Shown here piece after piece: positions 18,714 through 27,446 of a stretch of 64,000 bases of DNA. Location of the stretch: the NCBI RefSeq assembly GCF_900188255.1, contig NZ_FZNS01000007.1, positions 124,001 to 188,000 of the forward strand, read 5' to 3'. The stretch's first letter is position 1. Every line of letters begins with the position of its first letter. The notes below the pieces were generated by a model that did no database searches, had not been told where the DNA came from, and saw nothing but the letters and a program-made list of their open reading frames with translations. The DNA comes from Hymenobacter mucosus. GTDB taxonomy: Bacteria; Bacteroidota; Bacteroidia; Cytophagales; Hymenobacteraceae. The translations under genes were made by a program, and so were the position numbers.

Positions 18714-18917
18714 GTCATGCTGAGCTGGTCGAAGCATCTCTACCGCGTCGTTGCAGACGTCAGAACCATGTAGAGACGCAATATTTTGCGTCTCCTCGTG
18801 GAACGATCCACCTAGAACGACCCAGCTAAACAACATCAGCAACGAGGAGACGCAAAATATTGCGTCTCTACACCGGGTAACAAAGCGGTAGAGATGCTTC
18901 GACCAGCTCAGCATGAC
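18714..18917. repeat. Nested perfect inverted repeat (REP/MITE-like intergenic element)
   Basis: Two perfect inverted repeats are nested. Outer arms of 33 bases lie at 18714-18746 and 18885-18917 (core GAAGCATCTCTACC). Inner arms of 31 bases lie at 18769-18799 and 18842-18872 and contain AGACGCAA and its complement; each inner arm is itself partly palindromic around AATATT. No coding potential is visible. The element sits between the GH51 stop and the next gene and could form a long cruciform or RNA stem. A related decayed core occurs at 2001-2070. Confidence 0.85.
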
Positions 18918-18967
18918 CGCCATATGTTACCGACCTTTTGCTTCGAGACAAGACTTTTGCATAAACC

Positions 18968-20710
18968 ATGTATTTACCAAATAGTATGCAGCGTCGGGCG
19001 CACTTGTTTTTGTTGGCTACCCTAGGGTGGTTGGGGGTGTTTGTGGAGCCGGCCAGGGCTCAAAATGAGCTGCTGCCCCTCACTTCCCTTGATGGGGTGT
19101 ATACGCCAGCCAAGGGCAAGGGCGAAATGAAATTCAGCTTCGCGTGGCCCGAGCCATCGGCAGAGTTTGCGGGCTTTCAGTTTAGCTTTCGGGTGCAGAC
19201 GTTCGAGAATGCCTACGCCATCGACCCGGCCCGCACGCGGCTGGAGCGCTCCGGCGACCGGCTGCGCTACGTGTGCCAGGGCTTTACGTGGGCCGGCGGG
19301 CAGGAAAAGGCGGCCGGCGAACTCACAGCCGAGCTGCAACGCAACCCTGATGGCAGTGTGAAGTGGCGCGTATCAGCCCAAATGAACCAGCCGATCAAGT
19401 CCATTAGCACCGTGGTACGGGGCATTCCGCGGGGCGAACTGTCGTTGGCGGGCAGCAACTTCATGGACCCGCACGACGACGAAAACACGTTTGAGTACCC
19501 GCAGCTATTTGGCCAGCTTTCTACGCCGCTGATTGTCATTAAGAAGCCCCAGGGTGGGTTTTTCGAGCTTTCGGCCCGGCAGACGGAAGTGCGCCCCGCT
19601 AGGTTTTACTTACAACCTGGCCCCGACAGCTACCGCGCCGAGCTGATTTATGAGCAAGCCGGTTGGGACAGGCGCAAGCGCGTGCAAAGCTGCCTCTGGC
19701 GCATCGGGGCGGCCCCGACTTACGAGGCCATTGCCAAACCGTTCTTTGCCCACGTCTCCCAAGCCTACCGCATTCCAGCCTACGCCACCCGCCCCGACGT
19801 ACCCGCTTGGCTGCGCGACACCAAGCTGGTAGTGGCCCTGCACGGCGCCCACTGGACGGGTTTTATCTTCAACGACTACGCCAAGCAGCTCAGCATTTTG
19901 CGCTGGATAGCCACTCAAATTGACCCGAAAAACGTGCTGGTGTTTCTGCCCGGCTGGGATGGGCGCTACTACTGGAACTACCCACTCTACCAAACTGACC
20001 CGCGCATGGGCGGCGACAAAGGCTTTCGGCAGCTCATCAATGAAGGCCACAAGCTAGGTTTTCACTTCTCGGCTATGTTCGGCACCAACTCGGCCAACCG
20101 CGAGCTGCCCGTGTTCAAGAAGTTTGCCGATGCCATCACCCAGCACACCGACGGCGACAACTGGGACCTGAACTGGGTGGATTGGGACAACGACCGCCAC
20201 GGCGACGGCTGGATGCCGGTGATGAACGTGGGCGTGGCCTCGTGGCGCAACTACTTGCGCGACCGGATCGACAAAGTTATCAAGGATTACCACGTCGATT
20301 CGTACTTTATGGACATTGCCGGGCTCTGGGAAAACAACCCCAAAGCCGACATGTACGTGGGCACCCAACAGTTGGTAACGGACCTAGCTCGGCGCCACCC
20401 CGGCGTGCTGCCCATTGCCGAAATGCACTACGACGCCCTGATGAGCGTGTTCCCCCTGACGCAGGTGCCGCGCTACGCGCAGTACCCGGCCGGCTTCTAC
20501 ACTTACGTGGATAGCTACAACCACCTCAGCACCCCGGCGCCGGGCTCGGGCAGCACGGGCGTACATGAGTACGGCTTCAGCAAGCCCCGGCCTGTGTCGG
20601 CCAGCCAGCGCCCCATCCCCACCATCACCTTCGCCGACGACACCTTCGATAAGTACCGCGAGCAAGTTGCCCAGGATATTCAGGCGGCCAAGGCACGCAA
20701 GGTGGAGTAA
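18968..20710 (+). CDS. Secreted TIM-barrel-like putative glycosidase, family not recognised
   Basis: 580-residue secreted protein (signal peptide ending near ARAQ, residue 32; an internal Met at codon 7 could also start it). The first ~270 residues are beta-rich and resemble an N-terminal beta-sandwich. The second half has strand-helix alternation typical of a TIM barrel: KNVLVFLPGWDGRYYWNYP, LGFHFSAMFGTNSAN, WDLNWVDWDNDRHGDGW, VDSYFMDIAGLWENNPKADM and VLPIAEMHYDALMSVFPL. The Asp of YFMDIAG and the Glu of IAEMHYD stand where catalytic acids often lie in clan GH-A/GH-D-like barrels, but no family could be named. It may be one of the DUF6259-like glycosidase relatives. Location after GH51 supports a role in glycan breakdown. 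Confidence 0.6.
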   Translation: MYLPNSMQRRAHLFLLATLGWLGVFVEPARAQNELLPLTSLDGVYTPAKGKGEMKFSFAWPEPSAEFAGFQFSFRVQTFENAYAIDPARTRLERSGDRLRYVCQGFTWAGGQEKAAGELTAELQRNPDGSVKWRVSAQMNQPIKSISTVVRGIPRGELSLAGSNFMDPHDDENTFEYPQLFGQLSTPLIVIKKPQGGFFELSARQTEVRPARFYLQPGPDSYRAELIYEQAGWDRRKRVQSCLWRIGAAPTYEAIAKPFFAHVSQAYRIPAYATRPDVPAWLRDTKLVVALHGAHWTGFIFNDYAKQLSILRWIATQIDPKNVLVFLPGWDGRYYWNYPLYQTDPRMGGDKGFRQLINEGHKLGFHFSAMFGTNSANRELPVFKKFADAITQHTDGDNWDLNWVDWDNDRHGDGWMPVMNVGVASWRNYLRDRIDKVIKDYHVDSYFMDIAGLWENNPKADMYVGTQQLVTDLARRHPGVLPIAEMHYDALMSVFPLTQVPRYAQYPAGFYTYVDSYNHLSTPAPGSGSTGVHEYGFSKPRPVSASQRPIPTITFADDTFDKYREQVAQDIQAAKARKVE

Positions 20711-20752
20711 TCTAGCTTCCGTTCCCTCATCAAGTTCATACTCATTTATTCC

Positions 20753-22159
20753 ATGCCTTTGCCCGTGAGCCGTTTTCTGCTGAGCATGTTGCTGTTAGTT
20801 GCCAGCGTGGGCGGGCAATCCTGCCGGCGCATGGTGCCCGCGGACTACGAGCCCCCGGCGGATCGGATCGGCTGGGTCGTGGATGAGATGAACGAGCTGA
20901 TGATGCACGACGTAACCAACCCGCCGCTGGCCGCCCGGTTTTTTGCCTATGCGCTGCTCGCCGGCAACGAAGTGTTGGCCCAAACCGACTCCACTTGCCC
21001 CGCTTTAGCAGGCCAGCTACACGTTCCGCTAACGGTACCTAGGCCGGCAACCCCAGGCTACTCACCTAGGGTGGCTGCGCTGCTCGCCATGCTGCAAACG
21101 GCTGGTAAGCTCCAACCTTCCGGCAGTGAGCTGAAAGCCCGCGAACAAGAATTGTTGGACGACTGCCGCCACCGAGGCATGCCGGCGGAGGTGCTAGCGG
21201 CCTCGCAGCAGGTGGCCCAGCAAGTTGCGCAAGCGGTGCTGGCGTACGCCAAGCAAGACGGCTACTATCGCATCAGCGACCGGCCGCGCTACTCGCCCAC
21301 CGAGGGCACGGGCTACTGGTACCCGACCCCGCCCGGCTACTTCGCGGCCGTGGAGCCCTATTTCAGCACGATCCGTCCCTTTTTCCTGGATTCGGCCGGA
21401 CAATATGCGCCAGCACCACCCCTAGCTTTTGCTCCCACTAAAGGCTCTGGTTTTTACCAACTAATGGACAGCGTGCGGCAAGTAGGCAACACGCTCACCA
21501 CGGAACAACGGCAGATAGCTAGCTTTTGGGACTGCAACCCGTTTGCGATGCAAGACCAAGGGCATTTGCAGGTTGGACTCAAGAAAATGTCGCCGGGAGC
21601 GCACTGGATGAAGATTGCCGGCACTGCCTGTCGGCAGAGCCGAGTCTCCTTTGGCCGTGCTATGCAAGTGCACACCGTGCTGGCCCTCACCCTCACCGAT
21701 GCCTTTATCTGCTGCTGGAAGGAAAAGTACCGGAGCAATCGGATACGCCCCGAAACGGCCATCCGTCGCTACCTCGATCCGCAGTGGAAGCCCATGCTTC
21801 AAACCCCGCCTTTCCCGGAGTACCTGAGCGGACACTCGGTCATTTCCACGGCGGCAGCAGGTGTGCTTAGTCACTATTTTGGCCCCGCATATGCCTACAC
21901 CGACGATACCGAAAAAGAATTTGGCCTGAAACCTAGGCGCTTTACGTCCTTCCAACAAGCGGCGGCCGAGGCGGCCGTGTCGCGCCTCTACGGCGGCATT
22001 CACTTCCCCGACGCTGTGCGCCAAGGTCAACTACAGGGTCATAAGGTGGGACAATTGGTGGTGCGGCGCCTTACGCATTCTGCAACAGGTGAGTATGCGC
22101 AATCATACCAACCTACCGCGGTATTTCCTCTCACAAGGCTACCCAAGCGTAATCCTTGA
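20753..22159 (+). CDS. Vanadium-dependent haloperoxidase / PAP2-family lipoprotein
   Basis: 468-residue exported protein of the vanadium haloperoxidase/PAP2 acid-phosphatase superfamily; a Cys in GGQSCRRM (about residue 24) may be a lipid site. All three superfamily motifs are visible in the C-terminal half: K-x6-RP as KYRSNRIRP, the SGH motif as YLSGHS, and SR-x5-H-x3-D as SRLYGGIHFPDAV. These residues bind vanadate or phosphate. Helical segments between residues 30 and 170 are typical of bacterial vanadium haloperoxidase-like proteins. The sequence cannot tell peroxidase from phosphatase. It lies downstream of the glycan locus without an obvious functional link. Confidence 0.88.
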   Translation: MPLPVSRFLLSMLLLVASVGGQSCRRMVPADYEPPADRIGWVVDEMNELMMHDVTNPPLAARFFAYALLAGNEVLAQTDSTCPALAGQLHVPLTVPRPATPGYSPRVAALLAMLQTAGKLQPSGSELKAREQELLDDCRHRGMPAEVLAASQQVAQQVAQAVLAYAKQDGYYRISDRPRYSPTEGTGYWYPTPPGYFAAVEPYFSTIRPFFLDSAGQYAPAPPLAFAPTKGSGFYQLMDSVRQVGNTLTTEQRQIASFWDCNPFAMQDQGHLQVGLKKMSPGAHWMKIAGTACRQSRVSFGRAMQVHTVLALTLTDAFICCWKEKYRSNRIRPETAIRRYLDPQWKPMLQTPPFPEYLSGHSVISTAAAGVLSHYFGPAYAYTDDTEKEFGLKPRRFTSFQQAAAEAAVSRLYGGIHFPDAVRQGQLQGHKVGQLVVRRLTHSATGEYAQSYQPTAVFPLTRLPKRNP

Positions 22160-22262
22160 TGTAGCCCGAAGACCTTCCGGACTTCAATAAACCAGTCCCT
22201 AATGTACCGAGCATACCCTTTGACGTCACTTAACCCTTCATCTTACTCCACACCAAGCTTTG

Positions 22263-22416
22263 AACGTGTAGTATCACTCGGCGCAGGTTGCAATCCTCAG
22301 CACACACTTGTAAGGGACGGTGTTTGCTAAAAGCACAGGTGCAAGCGCTGCTACACTCAGCAGCAGTTCAGGCAAGCGTGGGAACTTGCTCAGACTGTTG
22401 AGTGATACTACACGTT
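22263..22416. mobile_element. MITE-like element with 17-bp terminal inverted repeats
   Basis: A 154-base non-coding segment is bounded by perfect 17-base inverted repeats, AACGTGTAGTATCACTC at 22263-22279 and its reverse complement at 22400-22416. It carries no open frame. The structure is that of a miniature inverted-repeat transposable element. A clear target-site duplication is not seen, so insertion by transposition remains an inference. Confidence 0.6.
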
Positions 22417-22588
22417 TATGTTTATTCTGAAAATCACTGCTACTACAAGTAGGGAAGATGCCTGCTATGCTATTCCCTTTCTACCTACTACAGATAGAAT
22501 AGCAACTCTTAGTAACGCCCTAGCTCTAAAGGCCAGGTCTGCATTTGTGCAAATACCCCCGGCAGTTCAAACCAAAGGCTGGTAGGAA

Positions 22589-22930
22589 CCTACCCTCAAG
22601 ATTCGTTTTCTTGCCGTACAACTGCCCGCTTTGCACCACTATCTACTGCTCAAATTGCCTACTCTTACGCTCACCTACGACCTATTCAACGAATACATTG
22701 AGGCTCAGTGGAATGACCTGCCTGCGTTGCCCACCTTGCTCACGGCTACGAGGAGATATTGCTGGTCCTCACCCGGGTGCAGTACGCCCGGGTGAGGACC
22801 AGCGAACTTTCTGGGACCCTGGCCCGATGAGGCGCAGTGGATAGCACGAGACTGGTTTCCTCGGGCGCAGGCCGCAGGAATGAAGAACTTCGATACTAAG
22901 GAAAAGGCCCGCGGCACACTGCTGTTGTAA
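22589..22930 (+). pseudogene. Decayed gene remnant
   Basis: Coding-like peptide stretches run in successive frames of the plus strand: YDLFNEYIEAQWNDLPALP (about 22676-22732), then GYEEILLVLTRVQ in a second frame, then DEAQWIARDWFPRAQAAGM (about 22828-22884) in a third, ending at TAA near 22930. No ATG opens the first part, and a TAG precedes it. This is best read as a broken gene with at least two frameshifts. The tail resembles small uncharacterised proteins I associate with Hymenobacter; no function is assigned. A strong hairpin at 22761-22803 lies inside it. Confidence 0.5.
22761..22803. repeat. Perfect 17-bp-stem hairpin inside gene remnant
   Basis: GCTGGTCCTCACCCGGG at 22761-22777 is exactly complementary to 22787-22803 across a 9-base loop. 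It lies at the point where the reading frame of the remnant breaks. It may be a small inserted palindrome or a natural feature of the lost gene. Confidence 0.7.
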
Positions 22931-23166
22931 GCTGGTGTAGAGAATTGATAACTCACCTGGATAGGATTCAATTTCATGCCCGCACCATTAGTAGGCAGAA
23001 GCTACCCACTACTGAAAATCAGCCTTCTTCATGCGTTGCGCAAGCCGGGTCAAATCACAGCTTCATTAAGCACCAATAGCCCCTGGCGTACGCTTTGTGT
23101 TTATTACGGAGGAGGAACCTTCCCCACGCGCATATTGCTTAGGTTTACGCTTTAGTTATCCTCCTG

Positions 23167-24255
23167 ATGTTTGACGATTACCCGCAGTTATTTCGCTCGT
23201 TCCTGCAGCAGAGCCAGACCGTCTTTTTTTCGTACGATGTGGTCCAACACCGCCTGGCCTACGTAAGCCCCGCCTACGAGCAGGTGTTTGCCAGCCCCGC
23301 CTCCCTTGCAAATCAGCAGTTGCCTACCTTCCTGACGCACGTGCACCCCGAGGACCAGCCCCTACTACGCCAACACTGGCAGCGGGCCTTGGCGGGCGAA
23401 CAGGTGGAAGGTGTAGAAGTGCGCATGATGCAGCCCACGGGCGGGCCCCGCTGGCTATGCCTGGCCGCCAGCCGGGAGCAAGTCTCCGACGGCTCGGTTT
23501 ACTTGAGTGGCACTGCCAGCGACATCACCCATGCCAAGGCAGTAAGCCTGAACGCGCAGAAGTTTAATACGAAGAAGGATGCCACCCTGGAGATTCTCTC
23601 TCACGACTTGGCAGCTCCGCTCGTGCTGCTCCAACAGCTGACAGAGCATTTGCGCAGCGAAGCATCGGCGGAGAATGCAATGGTGCATCATCTGCTGGAG
23701 CTTATGGAGCGCACTTGCTCCCAGGGGGTAGGGCTAATCCGCGACTTCGTAGACAACGAATTTATGGAGTCGGCCAATGTGGAGCTTAAGTGCGAGCGGG
23801 CAGATTTGGTTGCTTGGCTGGAAGTGATTCTGCAAGAGTACAAGCAGTCGGAGTGGCACACCCATTTGCAGTTTGCCTTCACTGCCCACGAGCAGCCCTT
23901 GTACGTCAGCTTCGACATCAACAAGTTTCAGCAGGTTATCAACAACCTCATTAGCAACGCCATCAAGTTTACCCCCGACGGAGGACGCATTCATGTTACG
24001 GTGGCACGCCATGGTACCCAGGCGGTAGTCACGGTGGCCGATACGGGCGTGGGCATTCCGGAGGCGGTGCAGCCGGTTCTGTTTGACAAATTCACCAAGG
24101 CCCGCCGCCCGGGTTTGCGCGGAGAGAAAACCAATGGGCTGGGCATGTCCATTATTCAGACCATTGTTGCATTGCACAACGGGCACATCTCCTTTGAGAG
24201 TACGGAAGGGGTAGGCACTACCTTCGTTGTGGAGATGCCCGCCCTAGAAGCCTAA
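23167..24255 (+). CDS. PAS-domain sensor histidine kinase
   Basis: Cytoplasmic sensor kinase of 362 residues. A PAS fold covers about residues 10-125 (SYDVVQHRLAYVSPAYEQVF, PRWLCLAASREQ). The HisKA helix has the phospho-acceptor His146 in LSHDLAAPL. The HATPase_c domain has the N box NNLISNAIKFT, the G1 box VADTGVGIP and the G2 box TNGLGMSI. No transmembrane segment is present, and no response regulator gene lies nearby, so it is an orphan kinase. It stands 141 bases before a second sensor kinase on the same strand and may be co-transcribed with it. The signal is unknown. Confidence 0.93.
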   Translation: MFDDYPQLFRSFLQQSQTVFFSYDVVQHRLAYVSPAYEQVFASPASLANQQLPTFLTHVHPEDQPLLRQHWQRALAGEQVEGVEVRMMQPTGGPRWLCLAASREQVSDGSVYLSGTASDITHAKAVSLNAQKFNTKKDATLEILSHDLAAPLVLLQQLTEHLRSEASAENAMVHHLLELMERTCSQGVGLIRDFVDNEFMESANVELKCERADLVAWLEVILQEYKQSEWHTHLQFAFTAHEQPLYVSFDINKFQQVINNLISNAIKFTPDGGRIHVTVARHGTQAVVTVADTGVGIPEAVQPVLFDKFTKARRPGLRGEKTNGLGMSIIQTIVALHNGHISFESTEGVGTTFVVEMPALEA

Positions 24256-24396
24256 TCGTTTTTTGGTAGCGGCTGGCCGGGGTGCCGTACGTACCCGGCA
24301 ACTCGGTAGCAGCAGGCCGCCTCGGCTTTGCGGAGTTTGCGTCCCGTGCCGCCGTATTCTTTCGCTAGTGTTCGTACTCCCCTTCCACTCTTGGTC

Positions 24397-26768
24397 ATGT
24401 CCGTTACTAACCCCTTCGAGGCTTTCTTCGACCTGGTTCCTACCGGGGCAGTGCTTTACGCGCCGGTCTTCGACGCCGACGGCGACCTAATCGATTTTCG
24501 CTTCGTGCGCCTCAACCCGGCGGGGCAGCGTTTATTGGGGCTACCCCCGGAGCCAACCAAGACTTTTCGGGAGCAGTACCCGCATAGCGTACCCAGCGGC
24601 ATCTTTGCCCAGTATCGCACAGCTTACCTGACAGGCCACGCGTCAACATGTGATGTGCCCTATGAGGGAGACGGCATCGACACCTTCTTTCGGCTGGTGG
24701 CTCAGCGCAGCGGCGAACTGCTGGTCGTCAACTTCACGGACATGGCCGATTTTCCCACTCGGCGGTTGAGCAGTCCTTGCGCAAAAGCAAGGAAAAGGAG
24801 AAGGCGGCACGGGTAGCGGCGGCGCACGCAGCCCAAGCCGCTTTAAACCAGGAGCGCGCTACCTTTTACCAGGTGTTTGCCATGACGCCGGCGGCAATCT
24901 GCATCCAGCGCGGGCCCGAACACCTCTTTGCGTATGCCAATGACGCGTATTTGCAGTTCTTTCCGGGTCGCGAGATTGTAGGAAAAACAGCGGCCGAGGC
25001 CATTCCCGAAATTGTGGACAGCGGGGTGCTGGCTTTGCTAGACCACGTTTACCAAACGGGGGAAACGTATTATGGCACCGAGCTGCCTTTGCAGATTAAG
25101 CAGCCCGACGGTTCGTTCCGTCAGATGTACTTTACCTTCACTTATCAGGCCTTTCACGAGAACGGAGAAATTGCGGGCATTTCTACCTTCGCCTACAACG
25201 TAGCCGAGCAGGTGCTGGCCCGGCAGCAACAAGAAGACCAACAGCAACAGCTCCAGGAGCTTTTCCTGCAAGCCCCTGCGCCCATTGTCATCCTCGACGG
25301 TCCGGAGTGGGTGTTTCAACTCGTGAACCCAGCCTACCAGCGCAATTTTCCTGGGCGGGAATTGGTAGGTAAGCCGCTATTGCAGGCCTTACCTGAACTA
25401 GTTGGCACGCCCATTCCAAAACTCCTCACGTGGGTGTACCAAACTGGCGAGCCGGTTACGATGGAGGAGCTACCCTTGTGGATGGCACGCTACGAAGGGC
25501 AGGCACTGGAAGAAATGTATTGGTCGTTTACCTGCCAGGCCCGGCGGAACGCACAAGGCGACATAGATGGCGTGCGCATCTTTGCTCATGACATTACCGA
25601 GCAAGTTCGCACGCGTCGGCAGGTCGAAGCCAGCACCCAACAATTGCGCCTAATTACCGACTCTTTGCCCGTACTGATTAGCTACGTCGATCGGGAGCGG
25701 CGCTACCAGTTCGCCAACGAAGCCTACCGGAACTGGTTTAGGCAAGACCCCGCCCAGCTACTGGGCAAACCCGTCTGGCAGGTGATTGGCGAAACGGCTT
25801 ATGCAGCGGTGGTAAACTATCAGGATCGGGTGCTGGCGGGCGAGCGGCTGGCGTTCGAGACCCGTATGCCCTACCGCAAAGACTTTGTCCGCCACATTCA
25901 CACCGACTACATTCCCGATGTCCGGGCGGGGCAAGTGGAGGGCTTCTACGCTTTGGTAACAGACGTTACCGAGCAGGTGCTGGCGCGCGAACAGGTGCAA
26001 GCGCTAAATGAGGAGCTGGCCGTTGCCAACGAGGAGCTTCAGGCTACCAATGCGGAGCTACATCAGGCAAATGCGCAACTCACGCGCACCAACGTAGACC
26101 TGGACACGTTCATCTACACGGCCTCTCACGACCTGAAAGCACCCATTGCCAATATCGAAGCTATTCTGCTGGCCCTTCGCACGCAGCTAGCCCCCGAAGT
26201 GCAAAACGAGGCCATTATTGCGCAGTTACTGCACCTACTGGGAAATACAGTGAGCCGCTTCAAGCGTACCATTGCCCAACTCACGGACATTACCAAGCTG
26301 CAATTGGTCCACGCTGGGCCGGTTGAGTGGGTTCACCTAGCTACCCTTGTGGAAGAGGTGTGCCAAGACCTAGCACCCGCCCTACACGAGGCACAGACAG
26401 AGCTTACGGTGACAATACCTGCGAATTTGGTTGTCTCCTTTTCGCCGGCGAACCTACGCAGTATTATTTACAATCTCCTCAGCAATGCCGTGAAGTACCG
26501 CGCCCCCAACCGGGCTTCGCTTGTGCAGGTGCAGGCCTCCCAAATTGCTCAGACCATTATACTCACGGTGCAGGACAACGGCCTGGGACTAAGTGAGCTA
26601 CAGCAGCGCCAACTCTTCGGCTTGTTCCAGCGCCTGCACACGCATGTAGAAGGCACTGGTGTTGGCCTTTACATCGTCAAGCGGCTCGTAGAAAACGCGG
26701 GCGGAACCATTACCGTCCAAAGTCAGCCCGACGCAGGGGCCACCTTTACCGTGACTTTCCCTGCCTAA
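24397..26768 (+). pseudogene. Multi-PAS sensor histidine kinase, frameshifted near 24755
   Basis: One kinase gene of about 790 codons split by a -1 frameshift. The ATG at 24397 opens MSVTNPFEAFFDLVPTGAVL, a PAS-like domain (about 1-120) similar to the N-terminus of the kinase at 33796. After DMADF the frame leaves at a TTTTCCC run (24750-24756); in the alternate frame the protein continues HSAVEQSLRKSKEKEKAARVA, a normal coiled-coil linker, then three PAS domains (about 150-525), a second coiled coil (NEELAVANEELQATNAEL), HisKA with the His in ASHDLKAPI, and HATPase_c with LLSNAVKY, DNGLGL and GTGVGLYIV. A single missing C would explain it. Sequencing error, mutation, or two separately translated parts (TTG at 24777) remain possible. 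No response regulator is nearby. Confidence 0.85.
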
Positions 26769-27446
26769 GCTTTTATTCCTGAGTTCTTTTCCTGTGGCTT
26801 AATAGCTGGGGGAGCAACTCGCTGACGAAGGACTTTACTGGTTTGAAGCCACTGGGATGGAACTAGGCGCCAAGCATCATTTCTAGCGGGCCTGCTACGC
26901 ACTGGTAGCCGGCGCCGCCTGCAGCCGAGGCACGCTAGGGGTCCCAGCTATGAGGTTGCGAAGCCCAAAATTACGGGTTTATCGCCCTGCAAACCCGTAC
27001 TAACCCCGAAGCCAAACGGTAAGCAGAGCCGTTAAACCGAAGGCTTTCTACTTCATCCCCTCATCGGCGGCACCCATGTGCGCCCCTTTTCTCTACTTTT
27101 TCCCTAGCACACACTCCCTGGTACCGGCGTACGCTACTTCTTTGCTGGCGGCCCGCTGGTGCCGGGAAAGGCCGCTACCGTTGTGACATGATGAGCACCC
27201 TGGCTGGCTTATTTAGTAGTACTGGTTATTGGCCTCATTGCAGGACCACCACTATACCTTTACTTTTTTCCTGAAGCCCCGACCCCAAGTGCCCACCTGA
27301 CCGTAGGCAGCCCCAGAATAGTTTGGGTACGGCGAATTTTCCCCGGCTCAGTTTCGCACGGTACTACCGACCACGTTCTAGGGCTGCACCTTCTCTCTCA
27401 AGCTGTGGCAAACGGGCGATGCTTGTTTCTCTTTCTTCTTTTTCTC
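26769..27446. other. Non-coding or decayed stretch
   Basis: No supportable gene. Around 26820-26880 a short plus-strand peptide (DEGLYWFEATGMELGAKHHF) reads like a coding remnant but ends at a stop with no start. From about 27190 a frame without stops runs into the MFS gene and encodes a hydrophobic stretch (LVVLVIGLIAGPPLYLYFF); lacking a start codon, it is not annotated. Confidence 0.35.

Noticed and set aside
24747-24760. Programmed -1 frameshift site at TTTTCCC in the kinase gene
   Set aside because: It does not fit the X-XXY-YYZ slippery pattern, since the second codon would mispair after slipping, and no downstream pseudoknot was evident.
24777-26768. Independent histidine kinase starting at TTG 24777
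   Set aside because: The start is in the middle of a linker that continues the upstream PAS domain; a one-base frameshift explains both parts better.
26820-26960. Peptide DEGLYWFEATGMELGAKHHF and following residues as a gene fragment
   Set aside because: It ends at a stop after about 25 codons, no start or known family could be found, and neighbouring frames are equally unconvincing.
27190-27446. N-terminal extension of the MFS transporter from an open upstream frame
   Set aside because: No start codon in a sensible place, and the family begins directly before the first helix at 27447.
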